DNA from: a virus
DNA: 44,948 nucleotides
IMG/VR virus record: IMGVR_UViG_3300045922_000997
Coordinates: 1 to 44,948 of that record
Reading direction: 5' to 3' (one strand)
Each line of letters opens with the position of its first letter. Positions within the stretch are counted from its first letter, which is position 1. A program made the position numbers and the translations under genes. Of this stretch, positions 1-8,696 are shown in pieces. Below the pieces are notes generated by a model, which saw only the letters and a program-made list of their open reading frames with translations, was not told the DNA's origin and searched no databases.

Positions 1-52
1 ATCCATGCACCGTCACGGGGACATGAACTACACTGGGAGGAGTTCCTCCTGC

Positions 53-126
53 TCCCCGGTCGTCTAACGGTAGGACAGCGGCCTTTGGAGCCGTGAATCG
101 TGGTTCGAATCCATGCCGGGGAGCCA
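53..126 (+). tRNA. tRNA-Gln (anticodon TTG), CCA encoded
   Basis: The sequence folds as a complete cloverleaf. The acceptor stem is TCCCCGG (53-59) with CCGGGGA (116-122), followed by discriminator G and an encoded CCA (124-126). The anticodon loop is CTTTGGA, giving anticodon TTG (Gln). The T arm is CGTGG-TTCGAAT-CCATG. It lies directly beside the serine recombinase gene, which reads into it from the other strand, so it is the likely integration target. The 52 bases to its left hold a short GGAGGA/TCCTCC hairpin (36-49) and no gene that I can see. Confidence 0.95.
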
Positions 127-1653
127 CTTCTCAAAACTGGCCGTTTTCGCCGCATTCTCCCCGACCGCATCGCCTGCCGCCTCACGCGCAAGTGCCAACA
201 TGTCAAAGGGTTGGCGGTATTCCGCGGTCAACACACCGTCCTTCCAAACGCAGTTCGATAGTAGAAAATTGAGGAGGCGCCGTTTTTCCGCCGGTTCCTG
301 CCTCTCGAACAAGGCGTGGGCGCGGTCGGCCAGGCGCAGGAGTTGGACGCCTTCCTCGATGTAGGTCCGGTTGGCGGACTGGTGCGTCTCGATGTCGCGC
401 AGGATGCGGTCCTGCTCGGCGCGCCACTCGGCCGACTTGCGGTCGAAGAAGGCGTTGTCGATCCGGCCGTCCAGCTTGTCCACGTACATCGCGTCGATGC
501 GGTCCTGGAGGCGGCGGTACTCCGCCTGGAGCCGTCCGATGGCTTCGTCGTGGAACGCCTTTTCGTCGCGGTGGCTTTCGCGCAGCGCGGTGACGATCCA
601 CTCCAGGACGTCCTTTGGGAACGTCAGCTTCCGGAGCAGCTCCGAGAACCATTCTTCCAGCACCTCCTCGCGCGTGTACGGCTCCGGGCAGCGGCCCTTG
701 TACCGCGAGCAGTGGTAGTAGACGTACTGCTGCTTCTTCAGTTCGCCGACGATGGCGCATCCGCAGTGGCCACACGTGATGAGGTTGCTGAAAGCGAAGT
801 CGTGCCGGACCTTGCGCGGCTTCTGGCGGCTGCGACCCTCGAGCCGATCCTGGACCTCCTGCCACAATTCACGGGAGACGATCGCCTCGTACTTGCCGGC
901 GTAGGTCTTGCCGTCGAAGTCGAAATCGCCCGAGTAGATGCGGTTGCGGAGGATCTTGTGGACGGTGGATGTCGGCACCGGGTTCCTGCTGCGCGGGTAG
1001 CACAGCCCATCCTGGCGGGCAACCTTGGCCAGTGCCTTCAGGGAATGGCGCCCCTCGGCGTATCGCTCGAAGAGCCGCCGGATGGCGGGGGCGAGGTTGG
1101 GATCGGGAGCGATAGTCCGCTTGCCGTCCGCGCCCATCACGTTGAGATATCCAAGCGGCGCGTAGGAGGGCCAGATGCCCTGGCGCGCCTTTTCGAGCAT
1201 CCCCTTCTTGGTCTCCTCTGACAGGTTGTCGATGTAGTTCTTGGCCATCAGGACCTTGATCCCGTGCATGAACTTCTCGGACGACCGCGATTCCTGGGAG
1301 ATGACGATGTTCTCTTTGACGAGGTGGATCTCGAGGTCCAGTTCGTCGAGCGTGACCCAGTCCTTGAGGTTGCGGTAAAGGCGGTCGGTCTTCTCGACGA
1401 GCAGGATCCGGCAGGTCTTGTCCTTGCGGAGGAACGCGAGCATCTCGCCGAAGCCCGTACGGCCGGCCTGCTTGGCCGTCTCGACGTCGACGAACTCCTT
1501 CAGGACCGTCAGGCCGCGGCTGGCGGCGTAGCCGCGCAGGAGTTGAAGCTGGGCGGGAATGGAGAAGCCCTCCCGCTCCTGGTCCTTCGAGGAGACGCGG
1601 GCGTAGAGGACAGCAGTCCTGTGACTCTCGCTTGGTGTTGATCGAGGCGGCAT
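64..1653 (-). CDS. Large serine recombinase (phage integrase)
   Basis: This 529-residue protein is a large serine integrase that cuts and rejoins att sites through a covalent serine-DNA link. The N-terminal resolvase domain (about 12-165) has the YARVSS motif with probable nucleophile Ser21. A recombinase DNA-binding domain follows (about 165-285), then a zinc ribbon with Cys294, Cys297, Cys315 and Cys322, then a charged coiled-coil tail. The length is usual for the family. The last 20 residues (after about residue 508) are the antisense of the tRNA-Gln gene and the stop lies inside the tRNA. The end of the protein is therefore set by the integration site and may differ in the excised form. 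A TATAGT -10-like hexamer sits upstream on the minus strand (1697-1692) without a clear -35. Confidence 0.93.
   Translation of the reverse strand: MPPRSTPSESHRTAVLYARVSSKDQEREGFSIPAQLQLLRGYAASRGLTVLKEFVDVETAKQAGRTGFGEMLAFLRKDKTCRILLVEKTDRLYRNLKDWVTLDELDLEIHLVKENIVISQESRSSEKFMHGIKVLMAKNYIDNLSEETKKGMLEKARQGIWPSYAPLGYLNVMGADGKRTIAPDPNLAPAIRRLFERYAEGRHSLKALAKVARQDGLCYPRSRNPVPTSTVHKILRNRIYSGDFDFDGKTYAGKYEAIVSRELWQEVQDRLEGRSRQKPRKVRHDFAFSNLITCGHCGCAIVGELKKQQYVYYHCSRYKGRCPEPYTREEVLEEWFSELLRKLTFPKDVLEWIVTALRESHRDEKAFHDEAIGRLQAEYRRLQDRIDAMYVDKLDGRIDNAFFDRKSAEWRAEQDRILRDIETHQSANRTYIEEGVQLLRLADRAHALFERQEPAEKRRLLNFLLSNCVWKDGVLTAEYRQPFDMLALAREAAGDAVGENAAKTASFEKWLPGMDSNHDSRLQRPLSYR
96..126. other. Probable attachment site (attL) in the 3' part of tRNA-Gln
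   Basis: The integrase gene abuts and overlaps the tRNA 3' half, as is usual when an element uses a tRNA as attB and restores its 3' end. The exact core cannot be set because the matching attR copy is not in this window, so the bounds given are approximate. This is inference from gene position and from the intact tRNA with CCA. Confidence 0.4.
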
Positions 1654-1780
1654 GGTTGCGTATCCGGTGGCACACGAAGTGTCCAGTACCTACTATACAT
1701 TCGCGTGGGAAACGGAATCCAGCATTGGTGAGATCAGAACGGCCCTCACGCCTTCCGAACCAGTGTGGTCCGAAACTGCC

Positions 1781-2734
1781 TCACGGCCTTCGTTGAATCG
1801 GCCTGACAAATCCGGCGGACGACAGCACCTGCACCAAATCAGCAACGACCGTCAACGCGAATTCTGGATCAACCAGCCGCCCTGAGATCACAACCCGGTC
1901 AGAGTGCGTGTGGCCATGCAGAATGCGCACTTTGCTGAGCAGATGATAGTCGAGGAATCCGAAGGGCAAGCGTACGGGCTTCTTCGACTTGAGCCTCTCA
2001 CCGAGTTCGGCGAGGGCTTGATCGAGCGTCTTCTTTTCTGGAGGCCCACCAAGCGCCAAGAGGACCAAGGACTCCGCGACGTTCTTTGCAGCGGTGATCA
2101 GGCTGGAGTGCAGATGGTTGGCGAGGCAGCGTTCCGCTTCCTTCCAGTCGCTCTCGACCTTCTGCCGGAGGAGTTCGTTGTCGATTGATGAGAAATCCAC
2201 CTCCGGCAGGTCACTGGCCATCCTGGTCGGCGCGAGAGTAAACATCTGCCTCCCGGCGATGTCCGATTCGACTCGGGCGATCCGCCAAAGGCTACTGGTC
2301 TCCCCAAGTCCGGTGAGAAAGTATCCCGGACGTCCCCGCTGAATGTCCGGTCCCCATGGGTACAGGTTGAGGGAGACCGCCGCCAAGTACTCCTCTACTT
2401 CGATTTGCGGTCGGCCGTGGTGGCCATCGGTCCAGTTGACCTTCACTGTTGTGTTCCAGCTGAAAACAATGCCGGACCGATTCGGCTCTCCGTCCGGACA
2501 CCGCAACGGCAGAAGCAAGAGTGGATACTTGCCTTCAAGTTCGCTCTTTGCCGCTCTGATCCCATCGTCAGTTCCAGCCTTCTCAACCGAGAGATAGCTG
2601 ACGCGGAGAAGCGGGTACGTGAAGCTGGCGGCCTCTGGAATCCCGCCAATCGTTGGTACCAGCAACAGCGGGGCTCCTCGTCGTTCTGCGATCCAGATCC
2701 TCGTTGCCCATTCGATGTTACTCAGGAACACCAC
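1781..2734 (-). CDS. Unknown protein with HEPN/DUF4145-like C-terminus, type I R-M accessory
   Basis: I do not recognise the N-terminal 200 residues of this 317-residue protein. They are soluble and mixed alpha/beta in look. The C-terminal third is helical and contains R270-ILHG-H275, an RX4H arrangement like that of HEPN-type ribonucleases and the DUF4145 branch, with a further His277. The gene starts 12 bases after hsdM and shares the hsdRSM transcript. Known type I R-M loci can carry an anticodon nuclease of HEPN type (PrrC) that responds when restriction is inhibited. A similar second line of defence is an inference here. It could instead be a non-catalytic helper, since the motif alone does not prove nuclease activity. 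Confidence 0.55.
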   Translation of the reverse strand: MVFLSNIEWATRIWIAERRGAPLLLVPTIGGIPEAASFTYPLLRVSYLSVEKAGTDDGIRAAKSELEGKYPLLLLPLRCPDGEPNRSGIVFSWNTTVKVNWTDGHHGRPQIEVEEYLAAVSLNLYPWGPDIQRGRPGYFLTGLGETSSLWRIARVESDIAGRQMFTLAPTRMASDLPEVDFSSIDNELLRQKVESDWKEAERCLANHLHSSLITAAKNVAESLVLLALGGPPEKKTLDQALAELGERLKSKKPVRLPFGFLDYHLLSKVRILHGHTHSDRVVISGRLVDPEFALTVVADLVQVLSSAGFVRPIQRRP

Positions 2735-2746
2735 CTCCCATTCAGG

Positions 2747-4267
2747 CTACCGAGCTGATCGCAGTTCTGCGATCAACGCCGCGATCTCTTTCTGCTTTGC
2801 CTCAATGATGTCCAGCAGCTCGGCTGGCGTCCGTTTGTCTTCGTCCTCGGTGACGTGCGGGTTGACCGCCTTCAGGTCGTAGTTGCGCGCCTCGAGCTGG
2901 CTGCGAGTGACGGTCCAACTCCGCGGCGAGTCGCTCCGCTTCGGCAGCCGGGCGAAGAAGTCATCAAAGTGACTGATCGTCAGCGGCTTTTTTTTCGACG
3001 CCTTCACGTCCGAGAGGTCGTAGTACCAGATCTTCTCCGTCGGCTCTCCCTTGGTGAAAAACACGAGGTTGGTCTTGACACTGGCGCCGGCCGCCACGAA
3101 CACGCCGGCGGGCAGACTGACGATGGACCAGACATTGCAGTCGTCGAGTAGCTTCTTTTTGGTCTGGAGGAACGCCGTTTCGCTCGTCCGGAACAACACG
3201 CCCTCGTCGAGCACGATGCCGCACCGGCCTCCGGGCTTCAGGCTGTCGATGACATGCTGGAGGAACAACACCTGCGTAGCGCCGGTCTTGTACGCGAACC
3301 GCGTCTGGGCCTCCTTGCCCTCTTTCCCACCGAACGGCGGGTTGGTCAGCACGACATCGTAGAGCGGCGGCGCGTCCTGGAAGAGTCCGCCGTAGATCTC
3401 CTGCCCCGTCAGCGTATTCCCGTGCCACAAGTTCGGCCGGTCGATGCCGTGGAGCACAAGGTTGGCGAGCGCAATCGGGTAGATCAGGTTCTCTTTTTCA
3501 CGTCCGTAGAAGGTCCGCTCCCGGAGAGTCTCAAGCTGGTCGGCCGTCGCATCGCGGCCGAGATTGGCCTTCATGTACTCAAAGCTCTGCGCGAGGAACC
3601 CACCTGTGCCGCAGCCTGGGTCGTAAACCGTCTCGCCCACGCGCGGATTGACTGCTCGAACCATCGCCCGGATGACTTCGCGCGGTGTGAAGAACTGCCC
3701 GCCGTCGTTGCCCTTCTCGCCCATCTTCAAGAGGAGGCCCTCGTAGACCTGCGATAGGGTGAAAACGTGGGTCGGGTCCACCGTCTCGCTGCTGATCTCG
3801 TGAACCTTGTCCAGCACGTCGAGCAGGTTGCGTTCCGTATCGATCCGGACCCGTTCGACGCCGGACATGATCTCGCTGATGACCTTCTGTTTTATCGTGG
3901 CGCCTGGCTTATCTTTCAGGCCGCGCAAATACGGCAAGAGCTTGCCGTTAACGAACCCGAAGAACGCACCCAGCGACCCGTCCTGCAAGGCCTTCCTCTT
4001 CTTGCCATCGGGCGCTGCCCAATCCCGCCACCGGTAAGGCTTTTCAACCGATGCTCGAAATTCGGCTCCAACGGCTTCGGCTTCTTGAGCCTCCTGTTCC
4101 TCGCGCTCATCCAGGATGCGGAGGAAAAGGATCCAGGTCAGTTCCGGAACGTACTGCATCGCGCCGGCGCAGTTGGACCGCCGCATGATGTCACAGATGC
4201 TCTTAACAGCGGTGTTGACCGACTGCTGGGTCAGGAGCGCTTTGCCGTTGCCATTCTTTGCCTTCAC
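2747..4267 (-). CDS. hsdM: Type I restriction-modification system DNA methyltransferase HsdM
   Basis: This 506-residue N6-adenine methyltransferase is the modification subunit of the HsdRSM complex and uses S-adenosylmethionine. An N-terminal helical HsdM domain (about 10-160) is followed by the catalytic domain with motif I DPGCGTGGF (216-224) and motif IV NPPF (309-312), and ends in a helical segment suited to contacting HsdS. Its start overlaps the hsdS stop by four bases, so translation is probably coupled. The length is normal and the motifs are intact. Without the specificity subunit it would not be expected to recognise DNA. Confidence 0.95.
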   Translation of the reverse strand: MKAKNGNGKALLTQQSVNTAVKSICDIMRRSNCAGAMQYVPELTWILFLRILDEREEQEAQEAEAVGAEFRASVEKPYRWRDWAAPDGKKRKALQDGSLGAFFGFVNGKLLPYLRGLKDKPGATIKQKVISEIMSGVERVRIDTERNLLDVLDKVHEISSETVDPTHVFTLSQVYEGLLLKMGEKGNDGGQFFTPREVIRAMVRAVNPRVGETVYDPGCGTGGFLAQSFEYMKANLGRDATADQLETLRERTFYGREKENLIYPIALANLVLHGIDRPNLWHGNTLTGQEIYGGLFQDAPPLYDVVLTNPPFGGKEGKEAQTRFAYKTGATQVLFLQHVIDSLKPGGRCGIVLDEGVLFRTSETAFLQTKKKLLDDCNVWSIVSLPAGVFVAAGASVKTNLVFFTKGEPTEKIWYYDLSDVKASKKKPLTISHFDDFFARLPKRSDSPRSWTVTRSQLEARNYDLKAVNPHVTEDEDKRTPAELLDIIEAKQKEIAALIAELRSAR

Positions 4268-5436
4268 GTCGATGGTTGGACCTCGTTTCCATTGCGCAGG
4301 ATCGCCGCGACGAGACTCCGAATGCCTTCCACTTGCTGTTGAAGCTTGTTGACAACTTGAGACTGTTGTTCAAACGATTTCAAAAGTGTTTCGGCGATCC
4401 GTCTTTGCTGCGCCAGAGTCGGTAACATGAGCGGGAAGGCCCCGAGCACGCGTTGGTTGATGGTAGCGATGCCAGTGGTTTGCTTTGCGTGGCGCAAAAA
4501 ATACGCCTTCCCGTAGGGTGAGCCGATCTGGAATGACGCAAAATCAGGGTCAGCAATGCTACGGTTAAGGCGGACTCGAAAGATGTGGTTCTGGTGAATG
4601 CAGCCACGCACCTGACCTCGCCAGACCGCACCGCGCCCAAGCTTGTCCCGATCACCACCCTCCGTGAGGAGGACATCACCGTCGCAAAGGGCTAGCCGTT
4701 CGTACTCGCGGTCGGACGCAGGTGTCTCCAGAATCTCAGCGGTGTCGATATAGCCATCCTTCACATTGGCCACCCGCAGGTAAGGACGCAGTGTCACGTT
4801 GTCCCCGTTTAGGTTCCGACCGAGGGTCACGCCCGCGACGATCTCTGCCACGTCGCGCAAGGGCCGGACGGGCCACTGAACACAGCTGGAAGGCTCAAAG
4901 AATGAGCGCAACCAGGAGGTGGGCAGAGCCTTGGCTGCGGCGAGAGCTTCAAGGGAGGTCGATTCAGCAGATGACGCCAGCGAGAGCTTTTGCGCGACGG
5001 ATAGCTGCGTGTCCCAGTTCGGTGCTTCCACCGTTCCATTGGCCAACCGCTTAAACAGAAGGCGCTCGCGGACCGCACCTCGGGCCAGAGAACGAATCAA
5101 ATCCTCTCCGTACTTCGAGCGCAGCCAGTAGTAGAACCATCGGTGGTGCAGCACGCCGGGGCGGGTGCGGAACACCACGTAGTCCGGGCTGGTGATCCCA
5201 GGCTCATCGCCGTCGTCCACCATCGCGATCGACCCAATCATGATACGCATCGGGTTGTAGAAGATCGTTCCCGGCTCGACCAGTTTGTACCGCTCAGGGG
5301 ACTTGCCAACCGGTTCCTTGGCGAGAGCCAGGCCGGCGCGTGTGGCTCCGAGCACGCGATATTCCGACCACCTGGGCCCCACGCCGGACGAAACCTCAAC
5401 CAGGGCCTCGCTGAGCGGGATGTTACGGACACTCAT
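4264..5436 (-). CDS. hsdS: Type I restriction-modification specificity subunit HsdS
   Basis: This 390-residue protein carries two target-recognition domains separated by helical spacers, the normal HsdS plan. The second TRD (about 195-350) shows the typical start (W..RPLRDVAEIVAG), a YLRVANVKDGYID segment and the PTLAQQRRIAETL entry into the C-terminal conserved helix. The first TRD is divergent, as expected for the sequence-reading subunit. It overlaps hsdR upstream and hsdM downstream by four bases each. The recognition sequence cannot be read from the protein. Confidence 0.9.
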   Translation of the reverse strand: MSVRNIPLSEALVEVSSGVGPRWSEYRVLGATRAGLALAKEPVGKSPERYKLVEPGTIFYNPMRIMIGSIAMVDDGDEPGITSPDYVVFRTRPGVLHHRWFYYWLRSKYGEDLIRSLARGAVRERLLFKRLANGTVEAPNWDTQLSVAQKLSLASSAESTSLEALAAAKALPTSWLRSFFEPSSCVQWPVRPLRDVAEIVAGVTLGRNLNGDNVTLRPYLRVANVKDGYIDTAEILETPASDREYERLALCDGDVLLTEGGDRDKLGRGAVWRGQVRGCIHQNHIFRVRLNRSIADPDFASFQIGSPYGKAYFLRHAKQTTGIATINQRVLGAFPLMLPTLAQQRRIAETLLKSFEQQSQVVNKLQQQVEGIRSLVAAILRNGNEVQPST

Positions 5437-7808
5437 GCCGAGAACATCCTCCTCTTGGTTTCAGCGAGCACTTGGGCAGGTATGCCAGCGAGTTTGAGAG
5501 CGGCAAGGCCACCCGCTCCGCGCATCTCCGGGGTAGCGAAGATCTGCGGGTTCTCCAGGCCGTCCGTGCCTGCTTTGGCGAACTGGCTGGCCAGGGCGCG
5601 CACGGCGTCCGCAGCCTGCGGCGGCATCGCGCTGAGCCACGGGGCGTGTTTATAGCCAAACGCCGCCGCCCGCTCTGCCCGTGTCCGCGGCTGCATTCCG
5701 TAACCGAGTTCGGCCAGCACGTCGTACAAATCGAAATCCTGCATCTCCTCGAGGTCTCGCACAAGCAGAACGGACCGGCCGGCATCGGGCAATTGGCCGA
5801 TCAACGTGCGCCTCTCCTGTGGCGCGACCCACTTCGCGCGGAAGTCGTCGAGAGTCGGCGCTTCCTCAACCAGTTTCGCGGCGAGCCGTTCCTTGTATTC
5901 TTCCACCGTCACGGGCGTGGCCTTCCCATCCACCGAGGTCAGGATCAGTTTGCCGGCGTCGGTCACGATCACATCGAAGCCCTGGACCATGATCGACGGC
6001 TCGGGTGGGGGCGGCGGTGGCGGCTCTGGTCCTTCACCCGGTTCCTTTGGCTTTCGAGGGGGTGTGATCTTCGTGATGAAACTCTGCCCGAACAGCCGAG
6101 TTGCGTCCGTATAGTCGTACACGCGGAACATGAGTTTGCCGGTTGCCGGGTCGAGCCGGGTGCCGCGGCCTACCATCTGGTAGAACGCGATCGGAGAGCG
6201 GACGTACTTGAAGAAAACGATGTTCCGGACTCGGGGCACATCGACGCCTGTGGTGAGAAGATCGACCGTGGTTGCGATGAAAAAGGATCGCGAGGCGCCT
6301 TTGAGGTCTGCCAGGTACTGAGCCCCGCCGACGCTGGCCGTGCACTTGAATGCGTAGGGCTCCAACCGCTGTTTGCCATTCGAGGCGCACCACTGCGCGT
6401 ACAAGTTGTTCATGGCGATCGCCACGTCGTCTGCGTGCCGGTCGCGCACGCAGAAGATGATCGTTTTCTGCTCCGGGCCGCCCGTCTCCAGCAGATACCG
6501 GAACAGGTCCTCGCACATCGCGAGCACCCGATCCGGGAGCAAGAGCCTGTCCTCAAATTCCGTCTTTTCGTAGAGGTCCTGGAGTTGTTCGCGAGTGACG
6601 GGTTGGCCGGTATTCGCGTCCACCGGGCCACGGGCGAGAATGTCGTCGATCGTGATGCCCGTGTCGTCGAGGTTGACGCGGCCTTTCTGGATTTCACAGG
6701 CCGCCAGGTATCCGTCCTCGATGCCCTGAGCCATGTCGTATTCGTAGACAGGTTCGCCAAAATGCCGGATGTTGTCGGCGCTGATGGCGAGGTCGATGGC
6801 CGCCGCCGGACTCTCCTCCGGGATCTCCAGTTCACGCGGCGTAGCCGTGAGGCCAATTTGAACTGCGTCCGGGTTTCTGGTCAAGATCTGCGACCATTTG
6901 CCCCACGCGCTCCTGTGGCATTCATCAATGACGATGTGACTGAAGTAGTTGGGCGGGTAGAAGGTTGTCAAGAAGGTCGCCGTACCGTCCTCGTTCGAGA
7001 CGTCGAGAGTCTGGTAGGTCGCCACATGGATGCGGGCATTGCGGGCGTTGTTCGTGCCGTCCTGCCGCCGGTACACTTCTGCGGCGTCGGAGCCGAAGAC
7101 ATTCTGCAGGGCGCCCAAGCCCTGCGCCCGCAGTTCGTCGCGGTCGCAGACAAACAGTGCTCGCTTCAACTGGCCGGCATCCGCGATCTTCTTCAGGAGG
7201 TTCACAGCGATGAACGTCTTGCCAGCGCCGGTTGCCAAGGCGAGCAAGGCACGCTTCTCGCCGCGGGCGAGTTTCTCCAGCGCCGCACGAATAGCGGCGT
7301 CCTGGTAGTAGCGTCGGGTTGCCTCACCGCCCATGTACCGGACCAAGAGCGGCTTTGCGCCTTCCGATGCCAGGCTGAACTGCATTGCCTGTTCGTAGCG
7401 GCAGCGCAGTTCGTCAGGCGTGGGAAGTTGACTCAGCGGACGGGGTGCGCTTGTAAGTCCGGTGAAGCGGTCGTACTCGACGAACAGGCGCCCGTTGGTG
7501 GCGATGACGAACGGGACGTTGAGGCGCTTGCAGGCGGCATAGAGTTTGCCTTGCTCCAATCCGTGCGTTGGCGGGAGATGCTCGGCCTTCGCCTCCAACA
7601 CCGCGACAGCGACCAGTTGCGTGTCGATGTTGATCTTCACACGAAGGGTGTAATCGGTCCGGCCCTTGCCACGCCGGCGTGGTTTTCCGTCGATGATCTC
7701 GATGGTGCCGGCGGTCTCTTCGCGGCGGATATGCTCTTCCGTCCACCCGCGCTGGTGTAGTGCGGGGTCGATCAGTTTGGCCCGAGTATCTGCTTCGCTC
7801 AGTGGCAC
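5433..7808 (-). CDS. hsdR: Type I restriction enzyme HsdR (EcoEI-like)
   Basis: This 791-residue protein is the ATP-driven translocase and nuclease of the R-M complex. The N-terminal nuclease domain has the ExK signature (E72-A-K74). The SF2 motor has Walker A ATGAGKT (192-198), a DECH box (294-297), the SAT-like LTATP motif and the late motif GRGTRLD. A proline-rich linker containing PPPPPPPEP precedes an EcoEI_R_C-type C-terminal domain. The size matches the shorter EcoEI group rather than the EcoKI enzymes of over 1000 residues. It is first of the coupled R-S-M-accessory genes, and 78 bases separate it from the gene upstream on the same strand. Confidence 0.95.
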   Translation of the reverse strand: MPLSEADTRAKLIDPALHQRGWTEEHIRREETAGTIEIIDGKPRRRGKGRTDYTLRVKINIDTQLVAVAVLEAKAEHLPPTHGLEQGKLYAACKRLNVPFVIATNGRLFVEYDRFTGLTSAPRPLSQLPTPDELRCRYEQAMQFSLASEGAKPLLVRYMGGEATRRYYQDAAIRAALEKLARGEKRALLALATGAGKTFIAVNLLKKIADAGQLKRALFVCDRDELRAQGLGALQNVFGSDAAEVYRRQDGTNNARNARIHVATYQTLDVSNEDGTATFLTTFYPPNYFSHIVIDECHRSAWGKWSQILTRNPDAVQIGLTATPRELEIPEESPAAAIDLAISADNIRHFGEPVYEYDMAQGIEDGYLAACEIQKGRVNLDDTGITIDDILARGPVDANTGQPVTREQLQDLYEKTEFEDRLLLPDRVLAMCEDLFRYLLETGGPEQKTIIFCVRDRHADDVAIAMNNLYAQWCASNGKQRLEPYAFKCTASVGGAQYLADLKGASRSFFIATTVDLLTTGVDVPRVRNIVFFKYVRSPIAFYQMVGRGTRLDPATGKLMFRVYDYTDATRLFGQSFITKITPPRKPKEPGEGPEPPPPPPPEPSIMVQGFDVIVTDAGKLILTSVDGKATPVTVEEYKERLAAKLVEEAPTLDDFRAKWVAPQERRTLIGQLPDAGRSVLLVRDLEEMQDFDLYDVLAELGYGMQPRTRAERAAAFGYKHAPWLSAMPPQAADAVRALASQFAKAGTDGLENPQIFATPEMRGAGGLAALKLAGIPAQVLAETKRRMFSA

Positions 7809-7886
7809 GGCAATTCCGCAAGTCGTCTGAATACATCAAGTTATCAGATGGCGAAAGCTCGACGCCATCGTATGCCTTGAGTGCCG

Positions 7887-8696
7887 TCAGCCGAAGTCCA
7901 GCAACCCCTGGCGCTGTCTGGGCGGGTAGAAGACGCCGATGACGACCCAGGAGTTGTAAGGGAACGTCGTTCCCATGAACAGCAGGGGATCGCGGTCCTT
8001 GGAGAACATCCAGTGCAGGTACTTCTCCTTCACGCTCTGCGCGGCAAGTTGTTCGCTGGCCTTCCGGCCGCGCTCTTTCAGGTAGAGGACGCCGAGTTCC
8101 CAATCCTCAATCATGGCGCGATGAGGGTTGTCGCTGTCTTCGCAGCGGAAGACATAGCTGAACTTGAAGGGAATCTTCGCCAGGTCCTTTGGGGCATCGC
8201 CGAAGAGCGTGAGCTGATTGAAAAGTGCTTGCCACTCGGGCTTCCATTCCGGATCGGCTGGCTCAATCTCCAGGTCGAGCATTTCCGCGGGCCGGACGAT
8301 GCCGATTGAAATCCGCTCTGAGTCGTACAGCGCCTTCCATTGGTTGACCGTTCGGACCGGCATTTTTTCGATGATGTCCCGGCGCTCGCGCCAACCATTG
8401 TCGGTCGAAAGTGGCGGCCCAAGAATGCGGATGGAGTCCAGGTCGGGCCGGCGGCTCTCGGACCGATTGTCGTTCCCGGCGCCGCGATTGGCGAGGCCCA
8501 CGTTGATCCACTGATACTTGTGGAACTGCTGATTCTGACTGCGGTAGCGGTAGTCTACCGGGTAGAGGCGGACCCACTTATGGTTGCGCGTGATCCCAGC
8601 GGTGCACACCAACTCCTGATACCCGCGGGAGGGATGCGGGTAGGTCATGACGGTGATCAGGACGTCAGTGGGCTGGTACTGGGTGGGCTTTGTCAC
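7887..8696 (-). CDS. Unknown protein, partner of the DUF488-type gene
   Basis: I cannot assign a family to this 269-residue protein. It is soluble, has no signal peptide or membrane segment, and is rich in Trp, Tyr and Arg. The first third holds the segments LITVMTYPHPSRGYQELVC and WVRLYPVDYRYR. Its start lies 32 bases inside the upstream DUF488-type gene, so the two are probably translated together and may act as a pair. It sits between that gene and hsdR on one strand, so it is likely part of the defence cargo. That role is an inference from position only. Confidence 0.7.
   Translation of the reverse strand: MTKPTQYQPTDVLITVMTYPHPSRGYQELVCTAGITRNHKWVRLYPVDYRYRSQNQQFHKYQWINVGLANRGAGNDNRSESRRPDLDSIRILGPPLSTDNGWRERRDIIEKMPVRTVNQWKALYDSERISIGIVRPAEMLDLEIEPADPEWKPEWQALFNQLTLFGDAPKDLAKIPFKFSYVFRCEDSDNPHRAMIEDWELGVLYLKERGRKASEQLAAQSVKEKYLHWMFSKDRDPLLFMGTTFPYNSWVVIGVFYPPRQRQGLLDFG

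Noticed and set aside
316-1221. Long plus-strand open frame opposite the integrase
   Set aside because: It is a shadow of the GC-rich integrase gene; the minus-strand product has all the family motifs.
5472-7760. Open frame of 762 codons on the plus strand opposite hsdR
   Set aside because: A mirror frame caused by high GC at third positions; it shows no family pattern and no ribosome site, while hsdR is complete.
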